This document shows positions 28,490 through 37,479 of a stretch of 64,000 bases of DNA, in pieces (within the stretch, counting starts at the first letter, position 1; the number at the start of each line of letters is the position of its first letter). Both the position numbers and the translations under genes were made by a program. The stretch comes from an uncultured Sutterella sp. (GTDB lineage: Bacteria; Pseudomonadota; Gammaproteobacteria; Burkholderiales; Burkholderiaceae_F), in the NCBI GenBank assembly GCA_949287305.1, contig CASEFX010000026.1, forward strand, positions 62,001 to 126,000, written 5' to 3'. The notes under the pieces are model-generated. The model saw only the letters and a program-made list of their open reading frames with translations, searched no databases and was not told the DNA's origin.

Positions 28490-28497
28490 GGGGGGGG
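28490..28497 (-). repeat. G8/C8 homopolymer upstream of the ESPR autotransporter
   Basis: Eight consecutive G on the plus strand (C on the coding strand), 121-128 bp upstream of the ATG, in an AT-rich region with TTGCAT, TATTAG and TATGCT promoter-like hexamers close by. A mononucleotide tract at such a place can change promoter spacing by slippage. Promoter positions are not certain. Confidence 0.6.
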
Positions 28498-28678
28498 TAA
28501 CCCTAATATTAATACACATTCGATGCAACTTTTCTGTTCTATCCGCACTCCATCAAGACATTGCCCCCACCGTTTCAGAAATTACCCTGCCGTCTGTTTT
28601 TTGTTGCCAAAAGGGCACAGTTAACAAAACTGTCATAATCGCTGTGACGCAGGGTTTCTTCGAGTAAAGATTTCCGTC

Positions 28679-29293
28679 TCACAAAAACCTGTGAAAATTC
28701 ACCCCCGCCGTCCTCCACCCCCAGTACGTCGCCACAGGCAGCAACGCATACGCCCACGCGGGATAGACGCAGGGCACGAGAAACCCGAAGACGGGCAGAA
28801 AGAAGAGCACCGGCCCAGCCGCCAACCCCCAGGCAAAAAGCACGGGACTCGGCGCCTTCATGCGGGCGCTGCGGATCCGCCGCACGCTTCGGGCGTCCCA
28901 GAGAAGAAAGAGTCCCGCGGGCAACCACCAGACCGACGTCGCAATCAGGTGCCCCCACCGAAACGCAAAGACGCGCAGGATCGCCTCGAGCGCCGCATAA
29001 AAGGGCGTGGTCTTCCCCACCCGCCAAGCGTCGTTCAAACCGTACCAATATGTCTGCTCGTTCCATCCGTAGAGAAGCCGAAAGGGAAAGAGAAGCCACG
29101 AAAAGAAGTCGCCGAGTCCCTCCGTCACCGCCCTTGCCACCTGTCCTTCCCAACCGCCGAAGGCGTGCTGCAGCGCCGCCCCCTCGAGCACCGCAATCTG
29201 CATCCAACGCCCCGGATCCGTGAAGAACGGCAGTAGCGACAAGGTCACCAACCACAGAGTCAAAAGAAGAAAGAACCGCTGCACGCCCGTCAT
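28679..29293 (-). CDS. DUF4400-family integrating conjugative element membrane protein
   Basis: 204 residues with four probable membrane segments (about 6-24, 122-137, 151-169, 172-190) and the conserved middle (AFGGWEGQVARAVTEG, then LRVFAFRWGHLIATSVWWLP) typical of the DUF4400/PFL_4697-type proteins encoded directly after traD in SXT/R391- and PFGI-type conjugative elements. Its start overlaps the traD stop as ATGA, so the two are translationally coupled. It probably helps coupling-protein or mating-channel function in the inner membrane. Downstream tra genes are absent. Confidence 0.8.
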   Translation of the reverse strand: MTGVQRFFLLLTLWLVTLSLLPFFTDPGRWMQIAVLEGAALQHAFGGWEGQVARAVTEGLGDFFSWLLFPFRLLYGWNEQTYWYGLNDAWRVGKTTPFYAALEAILRVFAFRWGHLIATSVWWLPAGLFLLWDARSVRRIRSARMKAPSPVLFAWGLAAGPVLFFLPVFGFLVPCVYPAWAYALLPVATYWGWRTAGVNFHRFL

Positions 29294-31656
29294 GAGAGCT
29301 CCTTGACGGGGCCGAGCTTCACGCCCTCGTCCGTGTCGATCAGAATGGGAATGCGTCCCTTGTAGAGCTTTCCGCCCGAAAGCGACGCGAAGAATTCGAG
29401 GTTCGGCAGACGCCCGAGCCAGTCGCGCGGCACGATGTCGTCGCGCATCCCCGACATGCGCTTCGTGACGGACGCCGAGAAGTTGGGCTTCACATGCGCC
29501 GCGGCACCCGTCGTAATGCCCACTTCGGTTTGCCAGAGCGTCGTCTTCCCGAAGGTTTCCGCGACGAAGTCCTGGGTCGCCCGGTCCTTCGTTCTCAAGG
29601 CAATGAGATTGTTGAGGTTCCCCAAGGCCATGCGCGCCTTCGCTTCGGACCCGAGACGGTCGGTGAGGTCGGGAATGGTCTGCATCGCGACCGTCACGTG
29701 CACGCCCGCCTCCATCCCCTTGTTCAAGAGTTCAATGAGGGGTTCGTTGATCACGTTGAAGACCTCGTCCACAAAAAGCGAAATGCGTCCCACCGACGCC
29801 CCCGAGCGCTCTTCGTTGTAGCGTGCGCCCGCCAAGGCCGTGAGGTCCGCGAGCAGGATGCTCCCCAGGGCGGAGGCAACGGTCGAATCGGGCAAGGCGT
29901 CGAGTCCCACGTAGAAAACCCCGCCCGCCCCGATGATTCCTTCTAGCGTCTCCACGTCTCGGAGGTCGTCGGGATCCTCGCGGTCGGGGGAGAGGCTTTT
30001 GGCGAGACTTCCCGCGGTCAGCATCGCAAGCACCGGCATGAGGGAGGCCGTGATCTTCGCGTAGTGCTCCCGGTCGTGACGATAGGTGTCGATAAGGCGG
30101 TTGAGGACGGGCTCGGGATGCCTGGGCTTTATCGTCTCCTCCCAGAAAAGGGCCTTCGCGGAGAGCTCGAGATTGCGCTCGCCGCGCCGAAAGCCCTGCT
30201 CCTCGACTTCGTCCAATTTCGCCCGAACGCGCGCGGGCCAGTCTTCGGGCCCGAAGTCCGTCAAATGCTTCGTGAGGCACTCGTCAAGGAGCGCGTCGAT
30301 TCCCGACTCGATCGTGTCGGCGAGCCGACGGAGCGAAGGACGTCGGTCAACGAAGAGCAGCCCCTCCACCACCACGAGCACGGCCTGCCAGGCAAAGGAC
30401 GAGAAGGCCCCCGAGGTGTCGGCGGGCATGACGGCCTTGACGCGGGTCGCGAGTTCCGTCGCTCGGGCAAAGCTTCCGAAGGGATCGAACCGGATTCCGC
30501 GGTCGGGAAAGGCCGGATGAAATTCCCGGGGTTTGGCGCGTCCCGCCGCGCGGCAGGCGGCGAAGACGGCGTTGCGAAGTCGTTTCGACGATTTCGGGTC
30601 GATCACGACGACCGGATCCCCGCGAAGAATCGCCTGACGAACGAGGTTCGTGAGCATCACGCCCTTCCCCGCCTGCGTCGTCCCCACGATCGCGGTCCCG
30701 CCCCCGAGCGACGACAAAGGCCGAAAGAGATCCCCTTCGTCGTCCCCCACGCCATGGAGGACGGGCGAGCCCGTGTCGCCGGGACCGAGCCCCTTTTCGC
30801 ACACGCCCACGAGTTTCTTCACGAATGGAGAAACAAAGAGCGTCTCGGGTGCGACGGTGGAGAGTTCAAAGAGGCGCTGGGCGTGGACGGGCGTCCAGAG
30901 GAACCCGAGCCCCAACCACAGCTCCTTCACGGGCGCGCCCGCTCCCGCGGCAAAGAGCGCGTCTTCGCCCGAGAGCACGCCGCGAAGACGGGAAAGCGCA
31001 GCCTCTTCCCGAGGAACGCCCGCACGAACCTCCTCTTTCTCCCCGCGGGCCTTTGTTTTCCCCGTTTTCCTCTGCATGTGCCGCATCCGAAGCACCAGGT
31101 CGCCCCACCCCATGAAGGCGGGAGCCTTCCCTGAGAGCTTCGCGCGACGGCGCAACAGCAGCACGACGTCCAGCAATCTCACGCACCCGAAGGCCCCGAT
31201 GCAGAAACCCAGGGGCGCCGCCCAGGCCCCGTCGGCACCCCAGGCGTAGAAGGCCGCGAGCGCAAAGGCGGCCGCGACGACGCTTCCCTCCCAGGCGGGG
31301 CGCCAGAGCGCCAAGGCCCGCCCGTCGGGATCGTTCGTCGCGTCGGCGCGCCCGAAAGGATTCGCCCGGGGGCGAAAGAGATCCCGTCCCCAGGCGCGAA
31401 AACGGCGCTTTGCCTCGTCCGTGAAGGCCCCGCGGGGTGGATGCTCAGAAGCGGAAGAAACCTCCTCCCCCCTGACCGTCCCCGGTGTTTCCGATAACGC
31501 TTCCCGTGACAAAACCCCGTTCTCCCGTCCGCGAGCAACGTCTCGCCCGTCGGGGGAACCCGATTCCCGTTCGTCCTTCCTTCGTCCGTACGGCCCGCCG
31601 TCCGCCGGCCATCCAACGTTTTCCTGTCTCACGACCTTTTCCTCTTTTCCTTTCAT
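29290..31656 (-). CDS. traD: TraD-type type IV coupling protein
   Basis: 788 residues. An Arg/Gly-rich, low-complexity N-terminus (1-110) precedes two membrane segments (about 124-165), a Walker A GTTQAGKG at 325-332, a Walker B LFVDEVFN and an AMQTIPDL sensor region. Layout matches SXT/TOL-subfamily TraD, the ATPase that links the relaxosome to the conjugation channel. It lies 134 bp after the relaxase-like gene and overlaps the DUF4400 gene. The ATPase core looks intact. No mating-pair-formation genes are in the window, so it may rely on another element or be a remnant. Confidence 0.87.
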   Translation of the reverse strand: MKGKEEKVVRQENVGWPADGGPYGRRKDERESGSPDGRDVARGRENGVLSREALSETPGTVRGEEVSSASEHPPRGAFTDEAKRRFRAWGRDLFRPRANPFGRADATNDPDGRALALWRPAWEGSVVAAAFALAAFYAWGADGAWAAPLGFCIGAFGCVRLLDVVLLLRRRAKLSGKAPAFMGWGDLVLRMRHMQRKTGKTKARGEKEEVRAGVPREEAALSRLRGVLSGEDALFAAGAGAPVKELWLGLGFLWTPVHAQRLFELSTVAPETLFVSPFVKKLVGVCEKGLGPGDTGSPVLHGVGDDEGDLFRPLSSLGGGTAIVGTTQAGKGVMLTNLVRQAILRGDPVVVIDPKSSKRLRNAVFAACRAAGRAKPREFHPAFPDRGIRFDPFGSFARATELATRVKAVMPADTSGAFSSFAWQAVLVVVEGLLFVDRRPSLRRLADTIESGIDALLDECLTKHLTDFGPEDWPARVRAKLDEVEEQGFRRGERNLELSAKALFWEETIKPRHPEPVLNRLIDTYRHDREHYAKITASLMPVLAMLTAGSLAKSLSPDREDPDDLRDVETLEGIIGAGGVFYVGLDALPDSTVASALGSILLADLTALAGARYNEERSGASVGRISLFVDEVFNVINEPLIELLNKGMEAGVHVTVAMQTIPDLTDRLGSEAKARMALGNLNNLIALRTKDRATQDFVAETFGKTTLWQTEVGITTGAAAHVKPNFSASVTKRMSGMRDDIVPRDWLGRLPNLEFFASLSGGKLYKGRIPILIDTDEGVKLGPVKELS

Positions 31657-31790
31657 CTCTTTTCCCGTCCCTCACGAGAGGGCGGCATATCTTCTCCGTC
31701 TTCTCCGCCCGGCGGATTCCATCGCAACCGTGCCTCGCCGCAACCCTTTCGTTCCCGATCGGGAACACTCCGTCGAGGTACAGACACTTC

Positions 31791-33947
31791 TCAGTCGTAC
31801 CGCTCAATCCCTGCGAACTCGCCCCGAACGGGCGTAAACCGCCCCCGTCCGGCAAAGCCCGGCGCCGAGGGCGGCCAGGGCGCGTCCTCTTCCCGACCGT
31901 CGGCATAGCGAAAGACCGGCCGAACGAACCGCGCGGCGATCAGTACGCCTTCTTCCGCGTACGGAGCGGCCGCCTCCCGCTCGAGACGCTCGGTCCAGAA
32001 GTTCCGCACGCCCCGGTCGCGAAGCGCCCGGTCCATGCGGTCTTCGGGGCCGTCGCCCTCGTCCGCAATATCCGCCGCTTCGACCGCAGGAACCGCACCC
32101 ATGACCGTATCACCGGACGCGACGCCCGCCGCATCCGTTTTCCCATCGGTTTCTCCGCCCCTCGGGACGACGCCCATGGGGAAAGCGTTGAACCGCCCTT
32201 CTTCGAGGCGGTCGATCTCCCGAGCGGCGAGCGCGTCGCGGCGCCAGAAGAGCTGTCCCGGACGGTTTTGGAGAATCGCCCCCTTGTCGGTCAGCCACCG
32301 AAGGAGGACCGAGGTCGACGGCCGTCTCAGAAGCCTCAGCGGCACGAAGACCCCGAAGGCCGCGGCGTTCCGGGCGGGATCGCCCCGATTGATTTCCGCA
32401 AAAGCCGCTTCAAGCGCCTCGGCGAGCATCGGAGGTTCGCGAAGCCCGACGTTTACCGCCCAGGCAAATCGCCCGGGAAGCACGCTTCGGGCTTCGTCCT
32501 CGAGTTCTTCGATTTCCTCCTTGTGGCGGTCTTCCGCAAGAAGACGCCCCAGGGGTTCCTCAAAGAAGAGTTCGGAGACTTCCGCCGCGCGCATGCGGGC
32601 GGCTTCCAAATAACGTTCTCCGTCGCGAAGGAGCACGGCCTCAGATAGCCGTCCCGAAACCTTGTCGGTCAAACCGCCCTTTCGTCGGTCAGGCAAAGCG
32701 GGCACGCGGATGAGAAAGAGCGCTCCCGCGTCCCCGCGGGTTTCGATCACGCCGCTTTGCGAGAGCACGCGAAGCCAGTCGTTCAAGTCCTGCGGCATGC
32801 CTTCCCTTGAGGCGGGCGTGCCGGGCACCGCCGCAATTCCTTCCGTCAGGATCTTCGCGGGGGCGTCGGGCCAGAGCAAAAAGACGCCTTCCACCCCGTG
32901 AAGGAGCACCCCGTCGGAGTGCGGTCCGCAAAAGAGCCAGGCCCCTTCGCGCACGGCTTCGAGCCACGCCTCCTCCACCCAGTGCGAAAGAGCGGCGCGC
33001 ACGCCCGCGAAGGGGTCGTCGGCGAGCGCATCCGCTGTTTCGCCCCGGCGCTTCCAGAGGACTTCAAAGACGGCGTCGCGCACGAGCCGCTCGAGAAACT
33101 TCGCTTCGTCGGAGCGCCGGACTTTCCCTCGGGCGCGGCCTTCGAAGAGTTCCGCAAAGAAGGGATCCTCGGTGAGCCACCTTCGCGTTCGGTCGGGAAC
33201 CCAGCGAAGAAAACTCGCGTCGAGCCCCGTCGTCGCCGTGCGGCATTTGCGAACGGTAAAGAGCACGTCCTTCGCCTTCCCCGCCCCGCCCGAGGAGTCA
33301 GTATCCGACACCCCGCAGGCGGCGAGCGCAAAGGATAGAAGCGCTTCGTCCCGGCGCCATCTGCGGCCGTCCGCCTCGACCGAGAGGTCCGCGAGACGGT
33401 TTTCTCCGTAGGCCAAGGCCGAGAGAAAGACGATCGTCTTCCAGCGCTCCCGATGCCGACGTCTTGCGACGGGGTCGAGCGTCAACCCGAAGACCCGCGC
33501 GTCCAAACGACGCAGGGCCGCCAGAGCCGACTCCAATCCGAACAGAAAAAGCCCGCCGCGGTGCGAAAACGCCTCATCCCGCAGATCGGGCAGATCCTCC
33601 ACGAAGGCGGCCCAGGCGAGAAGCGCGGGGAGAAAATGCGCTTCGAAGAGAGAGCGGTCGGCCGAGGCGAGAAGCACCCGCTGCAGGGTTTCGCGGTGCC
33701 TCGCAAGAATCACCACCGGATCGACGGGCGCCCAGACGGGACGCCCCCGGTCGTCGAGGAGTCCCGCGTCTCCCGACGGTTCTTCGCCTGCCGAACCCCT
33801 CACCCCGCCGGCCGTCCCGACGCTTTCCGCCCCGTCGAAGATCCCGAGCGCAAGACGCCCCGGCCCCCGCCAGCGGGCGACGAGGTCGGTGCCGAGCGCC
33901 TGGCGCACGGCCGATTTTCTTGCAGCGTAGAGTTCGGGTACCGTCAT
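31791..33947 (-). CDS. MobH/TraI_2-like conjugative relaxase, degenerate active site
   Basis: 718 residues. The N-terminal TraI_2-like domain is recognisable (PVDPVVILARHRETLQRVLL, LPALLAWAAFVEDLPDLRDE, then SHRGGLFLFGLESALAALRR and HRERWKTIVFLSALAYG). A C-terminal TraI_2_C-like part follows (LLRWLTDKGAILQNRPGQLFW). In active MobH relaxases the corresponding stretches carry several His and an HD pair; here GGLFLFGLE and SALAYGEN lack the second His and the HD. Order relaxase-TraD-DUF4400 equals SXT/R391 traI-traD-orfJ. Either the family is divergent or the enzyme is dead. No Shine-Dalgarno is visible before ATG 33947. Confidence 0.7.
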   Translation of the reverse strand: MTVPELYAARKSAVRQALGTDLVARWRGPGRLALGIFDGAESVGTAGGVRGSAGEEPSGDAGLLDDRGRPVWAPVDPVVILARHRETLQRVLLASADRSLFEAHFLPALLAWAAFVEDLPDLRDEAFSHRGGLFLFGLESALAALRRLDARVFGLTLDPVARRRHRERWKTIVFLSALAYGENRLADLSVEADGRRWRRDEALLSFALAACGVSDTDSSGGAGKAKDVLFTVRKCRTATTGLDASFLRWVPDRTRRWLTEDPFFAELFEGRARGKVRRSDEAKFLERLVRDAVFEVLWKRRGETADALADDPFAGVRAALSHWVEEAWLEAVREGAWLFCGPHSDGVLLHGVEGVFLLWPDAPAKILTEGIAAVPGTPASREGMPQDLNDWLRVLSQSGVIETRGDAGALFLIRVPALPDRRKGGLTDKVSGRLSEAVLLRDGERYLEAARMRAAEVSELFFEEPLGRLLAEDRHKEEIEELEDEARSVLPGRFAWAVNVGLREPPMLAEALEAAFAEINRGDPARNAAAFGVFVPLRLLRRPSTSVLLRWLTDKGAILQNRPGQLFWRRDALAAREIDRLEEGRFNAFPMGVVPRGGETDGKTDAAGVASGDTVMGAVPAVEAADIADEGDGPEDRMDRALRDRGVRNFWTERLEREAAAPYAEEGVLIAARFVRPVFRYADGREEDAPWPPSAPGFAGRGRFTPVRGEFAGIERYD

Positions 33948-34256
33948 GAAAGCTTGGAAGAAATGGGGCCCACGGATTCGTGCGGGGCGACCCGGGCGGT
34001 ACAGTCCAAAGAGACAAACTTTCTAAAGCGGACTTCTCCGCGAAACCCCGAGCTTTCGAAAATCGGCCCCTCCGACCGAAACCCGCCCCAAGAGAAAAGA
34101 TCCCCTTCGGGAAGAAAAAGAAAGAAAAGAGGAAAAGAGAAAAAGGACCGCGGGCCTCCCCTTCTCTCCCGAAGGAGAGAAGAAGGAGAGCCCTGCGGAC
34201 CGACGAACGAAGCGAACGCTTCTCACGGAACCGAAACGGTTCCCGGCGAAGACCCG
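33948..34256. other. Gap between VWA gene and relaxase-like gene
   Basis: 309 bp without a supported gene. It holds a polypurine tract (about 34090-34146, AAGAAA/GAGAAA-type repeats) next to a very strong terminator at 34148-34198. The relaxase promoter probably lies in the 33950-34080 part. Confidence 0.5.
34148..34198 (-). terminator. Strong terminator after the VWA gene
   Basis: Inner perfect stem TTCTCTCC/GGAGAGAA with a CGAA tetraloop and outer CCGCGGGC/GCCCTGCGG pairing. The minus strand continues TCCTTTTTCTCTTTTCC. It separates the VWA/AAA transcript from the relaxase operon. Confidence 0.85.
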
Positions 34257-36161
34257 TCAAGTCCGCGCCGCCTGAAGGAGGCGCTTCATGAGCTTGACGA
34301 TCCCCTCGGGAACGCCCCGGACGTCCCGGATGCGCTCGCAGTGGCGACCCCAGAGGTCCGCGGCGTTGCTCCCGACGAGGAGGACGCCGAGTTCGATCCC
34401 TGCCGCCTCGACGTCTTCGGGCACGTGCCGGAGGTTCTCGCGCTCAAAATGCCCGTCCGTCAAAAGGATCAGGATTTTGCGCGCCTCCGGCCGTTCGAGG
34501 AGCCGCTGAGCGGTGGAGAGAAGCGACGCCACGACGGGCGTGCCGCCGCAACTCTCTCGCGCGCCGGTGCGCTTCGCAAACGCCTCGGCCGACTCGCCGA
34601 AGGTCGTGATGACCTCGGCGGTGTAGCCGGCGTCTCCCGGAAAGAGCGCCGTCTCGAGCGCGACGTTCGGGACCTTCTCCAAAACCGACGCGAGACGGTA
34701 GCCCGAGGCCTTCACGAGTGCGAAGTCCTCTTCCGAGAGCGATCCCGAACTGTCGAGCAGAATCGAGACCGCCGCCTCCACGCCCTGCGCGTCCTCCCAG
34801 ACCGAAAAGACCCGGGCGTCGCCCACGGCGAGACGGTCGAGCTCCATGTCGTCGACGTCCCAGCCCGTCTCAGTCAAACCGACGGGCAAGGGAACGCGCC
34901 GAAGAAGCAGGTCCTCGAGCGCGCCGTTCAGCCGCGTGAGACGCGAGAGCGTCTTTTTGAAGAGCATCTCGACGTCGGGACGTCGGCGCGCGGGCGCGGT
35001 CTCGCCCCCGGCGGGAACGATCCGCGTGTCGGCGGGCCAGAGCGCACGCTCGAGCCGGTCCATCCGCATCCACGATTCCGCCCGGAAGGCGGGACCGTCT
35101 TCGTAGGTCACGCGGTTTTCACCCTTTCGGGCAAGCCCCGTCGAGGCGTCCGCCTTGGCGTGCCCCGACCCCGCGAAGGCGGGACGACCCGATCCCTCGA
35201 GAATCGAGAGGATGCGGTCGCGCCGCAAGGCGTCGGATTCATCGCGCTTCTCCTCGTACCCCCAGGCCTCTCCGAAGAGAGAGGGCTGAAAGGGTTCAGG
35301 CGAAAGGGAATCTCCCTTTCCGTCGGAAGCGGCCTTGCCCTCGTCCGCGCCCTTTTGCGGGGGCGCGAGCGTTTCGGCAAAGTTTGCGAGAAGCTCCGCG
35401 AGACGAAGGGCGAGCGACACGGCGTCCTCGGTCGAGCGCAAGGGCCAGGCCGAGAAGACGAGACGATCGAGCCGAAGCTTTTCGTCTTCGGTGAAGATTC
35501 GCCCCATCTCGCGCTCGAGCCACTGCAGATCCCGCTCGACGACCGTCAAGCCCAACTCGCGCTCCCAAAGGCGCGCGAGGTAGTAGAGCTTCACGACGTC
35601 GTACGCGGGTCTTCCCGGCACGTCTTCGACGAAGCGGCTCATCCCCGCGCTCTGGAGCGCCAGGTAGAGGGCTTCGCGAAGAATCCCGTAGCCCGCGTAG
35701 GCGGCGCTCGTCAGCGCGTCCACCCGAACGTCCTCGAAAAGGTTCGCCCACTCGAAAACGCAGGCGGGGGCATTCTTCACCGCCGCTCCGCGAAGGAGCG
35801 AGAAGTCCGAATGCACCACGTGCCCGCGCTCATGAAGTCCGTGTCCGTATACGAACACGGGCGCGAGCGGATTTCCGAAGTCGATCGGTCCGAGCCAGAC
35901 GGTCTTCCCGTCGGTGGCGGGACGGGCCGTGAACTTCACCGAGAGCCCCTCCTTTCGGCACGCAGCCGAAAGAACGAGGGGCGCGGCCTGCCGAAGCACC
36001 TGGCCTTTGGAGGCTTCCGTCCGGAAGACCCGCCCTGCGGCCTCGGCGCCCGCGGCGCAGTCGTTTTTCCCAATGCGGTTCAAAACGGTCACGTCGACGG
36101 CGCCTTTGCGCCGGATTGCGCCGGCTCGCTTTTTGCCCGTGAGGGCGCGGAATCGACTCAT
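34257..36161 (-). CDS. CobT-like VWA-domain protein with HExxH motif
   Basis: 634 residues behind GGAGAG. HERGH at 110-114 is an HExxH motif, followed at 136-148 by an EWANLFEDVRVD stretch like the N..ED.R metal-ligand region of CobT-type VWA proteins. A low-complexity charged middle (260-340) leads to a C-terminal VWA domain with MIDAS DSSGS at 470-474, Thr541 and LLTDG near 567. VWA proteins of this type pair with MoxR/CobS AAA+ ATPases as metal chelatase- or chaperone-like machines, and its AAA+ partner is the next gene upstream. Similar pairs accompany some conjugative elements; the role there is unknown. No cobalamin genes are nearby. Confidence 0.8.
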   Translation of the reverse strand: MSRFRALTGKKRAGAIRRKGAVDVTVLNRIGKNDCAAGAEAAGRVFRTEASKGQVLRQAAPLVLSAACRKEGLSVKFTARPATDGKTVWLGPIDFGNPLAPVFVYGHGLHERGHVVHSDFSLLRGAAVKNAPACVFEWANLFEDVRVDALTSAAYAGYGILREALYLALQSAGMSRFVEDVPGRPAYDVVKLYYLARLWERELGLTVVERDLQWLEREMGRIFTEDEKLRLDRLVFSAWPLRSTEDAVSLALRLAELLANFAETLAPPQKGADEGKAASDGKGDSLSPEPFQPSLFGEAWGYEEKRDESDALRRDRILSILEGSGRPAFAGSGHAKADASTGLARKGENRVTYEDGPAFRAESWMRMDRLERALWPADTRIVPAGGETAPARRRPDVEMLFKKTLSRLTRLNGALEDLLLRRVPLPVGLTETGWDVDDMELDRLAVGDARVFSVWEDAQGVEAAVSILLDSSGSLSEEDFALVKASGYRLASVLEKVPNVALETALFPGDAGYTAEVITTFGESAEAFAKRTGARESCGGTPVVASLLSTAQRLLERPEARKILILLTDGHFERENLRHVPEDVEAAGIELGVLLVGSNAADLWGRHCERIRDVRGVPEGIVKLMKRLLQAART

Positions 36162-36195
36162 TTTGTCTCTCCGTCAAAAAAAAGAAAGGGACTCT

Positions 36196-36235
36196 GCGGA
36201 GGACCGCGCCGACATTCGGCGCGGGGGATCTCCGC
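36196..36235 (-). terminator. Terminator/attenuator between AAA+ and VWA genes
   Basis: GCGGAG/CTCCGC outer and CGCGCCGA/TCGGCGCG inner stem with a CAT loop. The minus strand continues through TTTCTTTTTTTT, which ends just before the VWA ribosome binding site. It could limit VWA expression relative to the AAA+ gene. Another strong inverted repeat lies at about 36287-36335. Confidence 0.75.
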
Positions 36236-36369
36236 TAAAGTCCCTTGGGGTTTCACACTTTGCTTTTGTCGGACCCGTGGGTCCGGTCCGGAAGCGCGCG
36301 GGCCGCATGAAAACGGACCCGCGCGGCGCTTATGGAGGCTTCATGACGTTTCTCCTTTGCCTTCGCTTT

Positions 36370-37425
36370 TCAGGCGAAGGCCGGCGGTTCGACGTCGCGA
36401 CGGTTCACGCGTTTGCGCGCCTCGTCGATGAAGTTTCCGAGCGTGGTGACGAAAAGCGTCTCCACGGCCTCGCGCTCCACGGCGCCCAGGGCTTCCGAAA
36501 AAGCCAGGCGCACGGCGCTCCGGACGGGGTCGTTCATCTTCACGGCTTCGCCGAGCAGGAAGGAACAGAGAATGTCCCGAACCCGGCGAAGCACCCGATG
36601 ACTCACCGCCACCGAGGCGTTCTCGAAGGTCATGCTGCTCTTCTTCGCGGCGGCGCGGCTGTCCGCACCGACGCGTGCGAGCCGCACGCAGAGGTCCGAG
36701 AGCACTTCGGGGGGAAGCGCCTCCTTCCAGTCGCGGCGAAGCGTCGCGACGAGAAGCGTGGTCTCCTCGTACTCGTTCAAGCCCTCCATTCGGAGGTGCC
36801 AGAAACGGTCGATCGTCGAGCGGTCCTGCAGCCTGCGCCCCAGGAACCCCTCGTCGGCGGCTTCGCTTGAAGCCCCGCGCGTGTTGTCGGTGATGATCAC
36901 GCGCGCTTCCGGATGGCGCGGAAGGACTCTGCCCACCTGATCGAGTTCGAGCGGCAGTCCCTCGAGGATGTCGTTGCACGACACCCAGAGTTCGGGACCG
37001 GCGCAGGAGAACTCGTTGATCAGCAGAATCCAGCCGTAGCGCCAACAGAGCGCGGCGGGACCGTCGACCCAGCGCATCCCCTTTTCATCCATGACCCAGC
37101 GGCCGATCAGCTCGCGCCGATCCATGCGGGGCCGGGCCATGACGGAGACGACGGGCATGCCGAGACGCGCGCAGAATTGACACGCCGTGCTCGATTTGCC
37201 CGCGCCCGTCGGGCCCGAGATGTAGAGGGGTTCGGCTTCGGCAAATCTCCACCAGAGGGAGAGCTGTCCGAAGACGTCGTGGGAGAAAAAGTGTGAAGGA
37301 TTGACGGAGGGAATGCGGTGTCTTTCGACATCGCTTCGTTCGTCGAATGAGTAGCCTCGGCAAGGGGGATACAGAGTCAGATGTGCGCCGAATTCACTTG
37401 CCGGCACAAAGCGGCTGTTCATCAT
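36370..37425 (-). CDS. CobS/MoxR-type AAA+ ATPase
   Basis: The start is set at ATG 37425 behind AAGGAGG (a second ATG follows directly). About 351 residues. Walker A GPTGAGKS at 71-78, Walker B WILLINE near 132-138, and MoxR-like DILEG and sensor-1 ARVIITDNT follow; an Arg finger is likely in LGRRLQDRSTIDRF. It should form a ring that acts on or with the downstream VWA protein. A leader hairpin with a T-tract lies between promoter and start, so expression may be attenuated. Confidence 0.83.
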   Translation of the reverse strand: MMNSRFVPASEFGAHLTLYPPCRGYSFDERSDVERHRIPSVNPSHFFSHDVFGQLSLWWRFAEAEPLYISGPTGAGKSSTACQFCARLGMPVVSVMARPRMDRRELIGRWVMDEKGMRWVDGPAALCWRYGWILLINEFSCAGPELWVSCNDILEGLPLELDQVGRVLPRHPEARVIITDNTRGASSEAADEGFLGRRLQDRSTIDRFWHLRMEGLNEYEETTLLVATLRRDWKEALPPEVLSDLCVRLARVGADSRAAAKKSSMTFENASVAVSHRVLRRVRDILCSFLLGEAVKMNDPVRSAVRLAFSEALGAVEREAVETLFVTTLGNFIDEARKRVNRRDVEPPAFA

Positions 37426-37463
37426 GAGGTTTTCCTCCTTTTGGAAAGAAAAAAGAAAACCTC

Positions 37464-37479
37464 GGGGACGCACGTCCCC
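37464..37479 (-). terminator. Leader terminator upstream of the AAA+ gene
   Basis: GGGGAC/GTCCCC stem with a 4-nt loop; the minus strand continues GAGGTTTTCTTTTTTC and then the AAGGAGG site. It either ends a transcript from further upstream or attenuates the AAA+ gene. Confidence 0.7.

Noticed and set aside
33453..36431. A 992-codon plus-strand frame spanning relaxase and VWA genes
   Set aside because: It crosses two genes and a strong terminator, and its composition is that of an antisense shadow.
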